From Liolophura sinensis (lineage: Eukaryota; Mollusca; Polyplacophora; Chitonida; Chitonidae), in contig NW_027018298.1 of the NCBI RefSeq assembly GCF_032854445.1, positions 1 to 45,506 of the forward strand: a DNA stretch of 45,506 bases, in the 5' to 3' direction. Under the pieces are notes generated by a model that made no database searches, was not told where the DNA came from, and saw nothing but the letters and a program-made list of their open reading frames with translations. Position numbers and translations under genes: made by a program. This document shows positions 37,840 to 45,506 of the stretch, piece by piece; positions within the stretch are counted from its first letter, which is position 1, and each line of letters starts with the position of its first letter.

Positions 37840-38940
37840 GTTATGTGCCCTTCGGTAGCCCAGACGACGTCAAATCTTTGGGCCAAGCCCATTTATCTCA
37901 CCCAGCAAATGTCTTACTTCTAAGTCGAAGACAAACTCAATGTCTTTATCTACATGTAGAAAAACCACACCATTTGTATATAAAAAAACACAAGGTACTT
38001 GATACAGTCCGCTGTAAAAAGTACAATTGAACACTGACCCACATCAATAAGGTGCCAAAAGATGCGCAATTGGGCCAGGCATCTCCAGCTGTTGAAAAAT
38101 TGCAAATTTCCTTGGTTTCCATGGAGTAAGAGCCGTTGCTGGGCACTTGATCTTGACATTAATGATTATTCATTTGTGGCTACAGCCAAAAGTATTGGTC
38201 GGAGCGCAACGCGGTTTGCACCATTCGATTTCTCGTCAAAAAATACGTCGGATTAGCCTCTTACCAGCAGCATTGGAACAGTTTTTCCACTTTTGGATTT
38301 TTGCCTGGTATTTTTTTCTAATTGAAATCGGCTACATTAACTATGTACAATCGCGACTGGTCATTACTATATTCAACTTTTCATTATAAGTTATGTGCCC
38401 TTCGGTAGCCCAGACGACGTCAAATCTTTGGGCCAAGCCCATTTAACTCACCCAGCAAATGTCTTACTTCTAAGTCGAAGACAAACTCAATGTCTTTATC
38501 TACATGTAGAAAATCCACACCATTTGTATATAAAGAAAACACAAGGTACTTGATACAGTCCGCTGTAAAAAGTACAATTGAACACTGACCCACATCAATA
38601 AGGTGCCAAAAGATGCGCAATTGGGCCAGGCATCTCCAGCTGTTGAAAAATTGCAAATTTCCTTGGTTTCCATGGAGTAAGAGCCGTTGCTGGGCACGTG
38701 ATCTTGACATCAATGATTATTCATTTGTGGCTACAGCCAAAAGTATTGGTCTGAGAGCAACGCGGTTTGCACCATTCGATTTCTCGTCAAAAAATACGTC
38801 GGATTAGCCTCTTACCAGCAGCATTGGAACAGTTTTTTCCACTTTTGGATTTTTGCCTGGTCTTTTTGCTAATTGAAATCGGCTACATTAACTATGTACA
38901 ATCGCGACTGGTCATTACTATATTCAACTTTTCATTATAA

Positions 38941-41900
38941 GTTATGTGCCCTTCGGTAGCCCAGACGACGTCAAATCTTTGGGCCAAGCCCATTTAACTC
39001 ACCCAGCAAATGTCTTACTTCTAAGTCGAAGAGAAACTCAATGTCTTTATCTACATGTAGAAAAACCACACCATTTGTATATAAAAAAAACACAAGGTAC
39101 TTGATACAGTCCGCTGTAAAAAGTACAATTGAACACTGACCCACATCAATAAGGTGCCAAAAGATGCGCAATTGGGCCAGGCATCTCCAGCTGTTGAAAA
39201 ATTGCAAATTTCCGTGGTTTCCATGGAGTAAGAGCCGTTGCTGGGCACGTGATCTTGACATCAATGATTATTCATTTGTGGCTACAGCCAAAAGTATTGG
39301 TCGGAGAGCAACGCGGTTTGCACCATTCGATTTCTCGTGAAAAAATACGTCGGATTAGCCTCTTACCAGCAGCATTGGAACAGTTTTTCCACTTTTGGAT
39401 TTTTGCCTGGTATTTTTTCTAATTGAAATCGGCTACATTAACTATGTACCATCGCGACTGGTCATTACTATATTCAACTTTTCATTATAAGTTATGTGCC
39501 CTTCGGTAGCCCAGACGACGTCAAATCTTTGGGCCAAGCCCATTTAACTCACCCAGCAAATGTCTTACTTCTAAGTCGAAGACAAACTCAATGTCTTTAT
39601 CTACATGTAGAAAAACCACACCATTTGTATATAAAAAAAACACAAGGTACTTGATACAGTCCGCTGTAAAAAGTACAATTGAACACTGACCCACATCAAT
39701 AAGGTGCCAAAAGATGCGCAATCGGGCCAGGCATCTCCAGCTGTTGAAAAATTGCAAATTTCCGTGGTTTCCATGGAGTAAGAGCCGTTGCTGGGCACGT
39801 GATCTTGACATCAATGATTATTCATTTGTGGCTACAGCCAAAAGTATTGGTCGGAGAGCAACGCGGTTTGCACCATTCGATTTCTCGTGAAAAAATACGT
39901 CGGATTAGCCTCTTACCAGCAGCATTGGAACAGTTTTTCCACTTTTGGATTTTTGCCTGGTATTTTTTCTAATTGAAATCGGCTACATTAACTATGTACA
40001 ATCGCGACTGGTCATTACTATATTCAACTTTTCATTATAAGTTATGTGCCCTTCGGTAGCCCAGACGACGTCAAATCTTTGGGCCAAGCCCATTTAACTC
40101 ACCCAGCAAATGTCTTACTTCTAAGTCGAAGACAAACTCAATGTCTTTATCTACATGTAGAAAATCCACACCATTTGTATATAAAGAAAACACAAGGTAC
40201 TTGATACAGTCCGCTGTAAAAAGTACAATTGAACACTGACCCACATCAATAAGGTGCCAAAAGATGCGCAATTGGGCCAGGCATCTCCAGCTGTTGAAAA
40301 ATTGCAAATTTCCTTGGTTTCCATGGAGTAAGAGCAGTTGCTGGGCACGTGATCTTGACATCAATGATTATTCATTTGTGGCTACAGCCAAAAGTATTGG
40401 TCGGAGAGCAACGCGGTTTGCACCATTCGATTTCTCGTGAAAAAATACGTCGGATTAGCCTCTTACCAGCAGCATTGGAACAGTTTTTCCACTTTTGGAT
40501 TTTTGCCTGGTCTTTTTGCTAATTGAAATCGGCTACATTAACTATGTACAATCGCGACTGGTCATTACTATATTCAACTTTTCATTATAAGTTATGTGCC
40601 CTTCGGTAGCCCAGACGACGTCAAATCTTTGGGCCAAGCCCATTTAACTCACCCAGCAAATGTCTTACTTCTAAGTCGAAGACAAACTCAATGTCTTTAT
40701 CTACATGTAGAAAAACCACACCATTTGTATATAAAAAAAACACAAGGTACTTGATACAGTCCGCTGTGAAAAGTACAATTGAACACTGACCCACATCAAT
40801 AAGGTGCCAAAAGATGCGCAATTGGGCCAGGCATCTCCAGCTGTTGAAAAATTGCAAATTTCCTTGGTTTCCATGGAGTAAGAGCCGTTGCTGGGCACGT
40901 GATCTTGACATCAATGATTATTTATTTGTGGCTACAGCCAAAAGTATTGGTCGGAGAGCAACGCGGTTTGCACCATTCGATTTCTCGTCAAAAAATACGT
41001 CGGATTAGCCTCTTACCAGCAGCATAGGAACAGTTTTTCCACTTTTGGATTTTTGCCTGGTCTTTTTGCTAATTGAAATCGGCTACATTAACTATGTACA
41101 ATCGCGACTGGTCATTACTATATTCAACTTTTCATTATAAGTTATGTGCCCTTCGGTAGCCCAGACGACGTCAAATCTTTGGGCCAAGCCCATTTAACTC
41201 ACCCAGCAAATGTCTTACTTCTAAGTCGAAGACAAACTCAATGTCTTTATCTACATGTAGAAAAACCACACCATTTGTATATAAAAAAAACACAAGGTAC
41301 TTGATACAGTCCGCTGTAAAAAGTACAATTGAACACTGACCCACATCAATAAGGTGCCAAAAGATGCGCAATTGGGCCAGGCATCTCCAGCTGTTGAAAA
41401 ATTGCAAATTTCCTTGGTTTCCATGGAGTAAGAGCCGTTGCTGTGCACGTGATCTTGACATCAATGATTATTCATTTGTGGCTACAGCCAAAAGTATTGG
41501 TCGGAGAGCAACGCGGTTTGCACCATTCGATTTCTCGTCAAAAAATACGTCGGATTAGCCTCTTACCAGCAGCATTGGAACAGGTTTTCCACTTTTGGAT
41601 TTTTGCCTGGTCTTTTTGCTAATTGAAATCGGCTACATTAACTATGTACAATCGCGACTGGTCATTACTATATTCAACTTTTCATTATAAGTTATGTGCC
41701 CTTCGGTAGCCCAGACGACGTCAAATCTTTGGGCCAAGCCCATTTAACTCACCCAGCAAATGTCTTACTTCTAAGTCGAAGACAAACTCAATGTCTTTAT
41801 CTACATGTAGAAAAACCACACCATTTGTATATAAAAAAAACACAAGGTACTTGATACAGTCCGCTGTAAAAAGTACAATTGAACACTGACCCACATCAAT

Positions 41901-42240
41901 AAGGTGCCAAAAGATGCGCAATTGGGCCAGGCATCTCCAGCTGTTGAAAAATTGCAAATTTCCTTGGTTTCCATGGAGTAAGAGCCGTTGCTGGGCACGT
42001 GATCTTGACATCAATGATTATTCATTTGTGGCTACAGCCAAAAGTATTGGTCGGAGAGCAACGCGGTTTGCACCATTCGATTTCTCGTGAAAAAATACGT
42101 CGGATTAGCCTCTTACCAGCAGCATTGGAACAGTTTTTCTACTTTTGGATTTTTGCCTGGTATTTTTTCTAATTGAAATCGGCTACATTAACTATGTACA
42201 ATCGCGACTGGTCATTACTATATTCAACTTTTCATTATAA
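38941..42240. repeat. Higher-order repeat block, copy 3 (monomers 69-74)
   Basis: Closest to copy 2: 39491-41690 matches 35640-37839 almost base for base at a spacing of 3851 bp, which is seven monomers. The monomers between (37840, 38390) match those at 32896-34543, so the local higher-order unit is probably a heptamer. Confidence 0.82.
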
Positions 42241-45200
42241 GTTATGTGCCCTTCGGTAGCCCAGACGACGTCAAATCTTTGGGCCAAGCCCATTTAACTC
42301 ACCCAGCAAATGTCTTACTTCTAAGTCGAAGACAAACTCAATGTCTTTATCTACATGTAGAAAAACCACACCATTTGTATATAAAATAAACACAAGGTAC
42401 TTGATACAGTCCGCTGTGAAAAGTACAATTGAACACTGACCCACATCAATAAGGTGCCAAAAGATGCGCAATTGGGCCAGGCATCTCCAGCTGTTGAAAA
42501 ATTGCAAATTTCCTTGGTTTCCATGGAGTAAGAGCCGTTGCTGGGCACGTGATCTTGACATCAATGATTATTCATTTGTGGCTACAGCCAAAAGTATTGG
42601 TCGGAGAGCAACGCGGTTTGCACCATTCGATTTCTCGTCAAAAAATACGTCGGATTAGCCTCTTACCAGCAGCATTGGAACAGTTTTTCCACTTTTGGAT
42701 TTTTGCCTGGTCTTTTTGCTAATTGAAATCGGCTACATTAACTATGTACAATCGCGACTGGTCATTACTATATTCAACTTTTCATTATAAGTTATGTGCC
42801 CTTCGGTAGCCCAGACGACGTCAAATCTTTGGGCCAAGCCCATTTAACTCACCCAGCAAATGTCTTACTTCTAAGTCGAAGACAAACTCAATGTCTTTAT
42901 CTACATGTAGAAAATCCACACCATTTGTATATAAAGAAAACACAAGGTACTTGATACAGTCCGCTGTAAAAAGTACAATTGAACACTGACCCACATCAAT
43001 AAGGTGCCAAAAGATGCGTAATTCGGCCAGGCATCTCCAGCTGTTGAAAAATTGCAAATTTCCTTGGTTTCCATGGAGTAAGAGCCGTTGCTGGGCACGT
43101 GATCTTGACATCAATGATTATTCATTTGTGGCTACAGCCAAAAGTATTGGTCTGAGAGCAACGCGGTTTGCACCATTCGATTTCTCGTCAAAAAATACGT
43201 CGGATTAGCCTCTTACCAGCAGCATTGGAACAGTTTTTCCACTTTTGGATTTTTGCCTGGTCTTTTTGCTAATTGAAATCGGCTACATTAACTATGTACA
43301 ATCGCGACTGGTCATTACTATATTCAACTTTTCATTATAAGTTATGTGCCCTTCGGTAGCCCAGACGACGTCAAATCTTTGGGCCAAGCCCATTTAACTC
43401 ACCCAGCAAATGTCTTACTTCTAAGTCGAAGACAAACTCAATGTCTTTATCTACATGTAGAAAAACCACACCATTTGTATATAAAAAAAACACAAGGTAC
43501 TTGATACAGTCCGCTGTAAAAAGTACAATTGAACACTGACCCACATCAATAAGGTGCCAAAAGATGCGCAATTGGGCCAGGCATCTCCAGCTGTTGAAAA
43601 ATTGCAAATTTCCGTGGATTCCATGAAGTAAGAGCCGTTGCTGGGCACGTGATCTTGACATCAATGATTATTCATTTGTGGCTACAGCCAAAAGTATTGG
43701 TCGGAGAGCAACGCGGTTTGCACCATTCGATTTCTCGTCAAAAAATACGTCGGATTAGCCTCTTACCAGCAGCATTGGAACAGTTTTTCCACTTTTGGAT
43801 TTTTGCCTGTTCTTTTTGCTAATTGAAATCGGCTACATTAACTATGTACAATCGCGACTGGTCATTACTATATTCAACTTTTCATTATAAGTTATGTGCC
43901 CTTCGGTAGCCCAGACGACGTCAAATCTTTGGGCCAAGCCCATTTAACTCACCCAGCAAATGTCTTACTTCTAAGTCGAAGAGAAACTCAATGTCTTTAT
44001 CTACATGTAGAAAAACCACACCATTTGTATATAAAAAAAACACAAGGTACTTGATACAGTCCGCTGTAAAAAGTACAATTGAACACTGACCCACATCAAT
44101 AAGGTGCCAAAAGATGCGCAATTGGGCCAGGCATCTCCAGCTGTTGAAAAATTGCAAATTTCCGTGGTTTCCATGGAGTAAGAGCCGTTGCTGGGCACGT
44201 GATCTTGACATCAATGATTATTCATTTGTGGCTACAGCCAAAAGTATTGGTCGGAGAGCAACGCGGTTTGCACCATTCGATTTCTCGTGAAAAAATACGT
44301 CGGATTAGCCTCTTACCAGCAGCATTGGAACAGTTTTTCCACTTTTGGATTTTTGCCTGGTATTTTTTCTAATTGAAATCGGCTACATTAACTATGTACC
44401 ATCGCGACTGGTCATTACTATATTCAACTTTTCATTATAAGTTATGTGCCCTTTGGTAGCCCAGACGACGTCAAATCTTTGGGCCAAGCCCATTTAACTC
44501 ACCCAGCAAATGTCTTACTTCTAAGTCGAAGACAAACTCAATGTCTTTATCTACATGTAGAAAAACCACACCATTTGTATATAAAAAAAAAACACAAGGT
44601 ACTTGATACAGTCCGCTGTAAAAAGTACAATTGAACACTGACCCACATCAATAAGTGCCAAAGTGCGCAATTGGGCCAGGCATCTCCAGCTGTTGAAAAA
44701 TTGCAAATTTCCGTGGTTTCCATGGAGTAAGAGCCGTTGCTGGGCACGTGATCTTGACATCAATGATTCTTCATTTGTGGCTACAGCCAAAAGTATTGGT
44801 CGGAGAGCAACGCGGTTTGCACCATTCGATTCTCGTGAAAAAATACGTCGGATTAGCCTCTTACCAGCAGCATTGGAACAGTTTTTCCACTTTTGGATTT
44901 TTGCCTGGTATTTTTTCTAATTGAAATCGGCTACATTAACTATGTACCATCGCGACTGGTCATTACTATATTCAACTTTTCATTATAAGTTATGTGCCCT
45001 TCGGTAGCCCAGACCGACGTCAAATCTTTGGGCCAAGCCCATTTAACTCACCCAGCAAATGTCTTACTTCTAAGTCGAAGACAAACTCAATGTCTTTATC
45101 TACATGTAGAAAAACCACACCATTTGTATATAAAAAAAAACACAAGGTACTTGATACAGTCCGCTGTAAAAAGTACAATTGAACACTGACCCACATCAAT

Positions 45201-45506
45201 AAGGTGCCAAAAGATGCGCAATCGGGCCAGGCATCTCCAGCTGTTGAAAAAATTGCAAATTTCCGTGGTTTCCATGGAGTAAGAGCCGTTGCTGGGCACG
45301 TGATCTTGACATCAATGATTATTCATTTGTGGCTACAGCCAAAAAGTATTGGTCGGAGAGCAACGCGGTTTGCACCATTCGATTTCTCGTGAAAAAATAC
45401 GTCGGATTAGCCTCTTACCAGCAGCATTGGAACAGTTTTTCCACTTTTGGATTTTGCCTGGTATTTTTTCTAATTGAAATCGGCTACATTAACTATGTAC
45501 AATCGC

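Larger units (their letters stand above)
8116..45506. repeat. Satellite array, right part: end of monomer 12, monomers 13-80
   Basis: Continuation of the same array in the same orientation. Monomers begin at 8138, 8689, 9239, 9789, 10337, 10888, 11438, 11988, 12538, 13090, 13639, 14190, 14740, 15290, 15840, 16391, 16940, 17490, 18041, 18592, 19142, 19692, 20242, 20792, 21342, 21893, 22443, 22993, 23543, 24093, 24643, 25193, 25743, 26294, 26843, 27393, 27943, 28493, 29043, 29593, 30143, 30691, 31242, 31797, 32346, 32896, 33447, 33998, 34544, 35090, 35640, 36190, 36740, 37290, 37840, 38390, 38941, 39491, 40041, 40591, 41141, 41691, 42241, 42791, 43341, 43891, 44441 and 44989. The last is cut by the window end after 518 bp. 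Start-to-start distances are nearly always 549-551 bp. They range from 546 to 555 bp in the indel-rich zone around 30.6-35.6 kb. The whole stretch contains nothing but this repeat. Confidence 0.97.

Noticed and set aside
1-45506. CRISPR array
   Set aside because: Repeats are 550 bp and directly adjacent with no unique spacers; context is eukaryotic with no cas genes.

Overview
This window is eukaryotic satellite DNA. Apart from one transposon, all 45.5 kb are head-to-tail copies of a single monomer of about 550 bp: 79 complete copies and one partial copy at the right edge, all in the same orientation. The only protein-coding gene I can recognise is the transposase of a Tc1-like (IS630-Tc1-mariner) element at 6583-8115, inserted in the twelfth monomer. 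There are no rRNA, tRNA, snRNA, histone or prokaryotic genes, and no operons. Tc1-like elements of this protein type are common in animals, including marine invertebrates, so a metazoan (perhaps mollusc-like) source is my inference; nothing here fixes the species.

Layout. Positions 1-6582 hold eleven monomers plus most of the twelfth. Positions 6583-8115 hold the transposon, with 25-bp terminal inverted repeats, a TA target duplication, a TATA-like box, a transposase reading frame broken by one in-frame TGA, and short untranslated flanks. Positions 8116-45506 hold the last bases of monomer 12 and then monomers 13-80. The distance between the two monomer starts that flank the transposon (6053 and 8138) is 2085 bp. 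That is exactly 550 + 1533 + 2, so the insertion was clean.

The array is not uniform. Linked diagnostic variants define monomer subfamilies that dominate different parts: one set at about 1-10.3 kb, a second at about 11.4-18 kb, and a third from about 19 kb to the end. Strings of variant monomers recur in the same order and form higher-order repeats: a trimer (1651 bp), a tetramer (2201 bp), a tandem pair of apparently identical monomers, and a block of five to six monomers seen three times (from 20242, 35090 and 38941). The last two of these are seven monomers apart. This is the pattern expected from unequal exchange and local homogenisation.

Between about 30.6 and 35.5 kb, and again after 44.58 kb, single-base insertions and deletions suddenly become dense. 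I suspect unpolished long-read sequence or a local mis-assembly. The short open frames that repeat every 550 bp look like by-products of the repeat, not genes. I do not see a new gene system here. The most useful content is the satellite's higher-order structure, the dated and cleanly resolved Tc1 insertion, and the likely assembly artefact.
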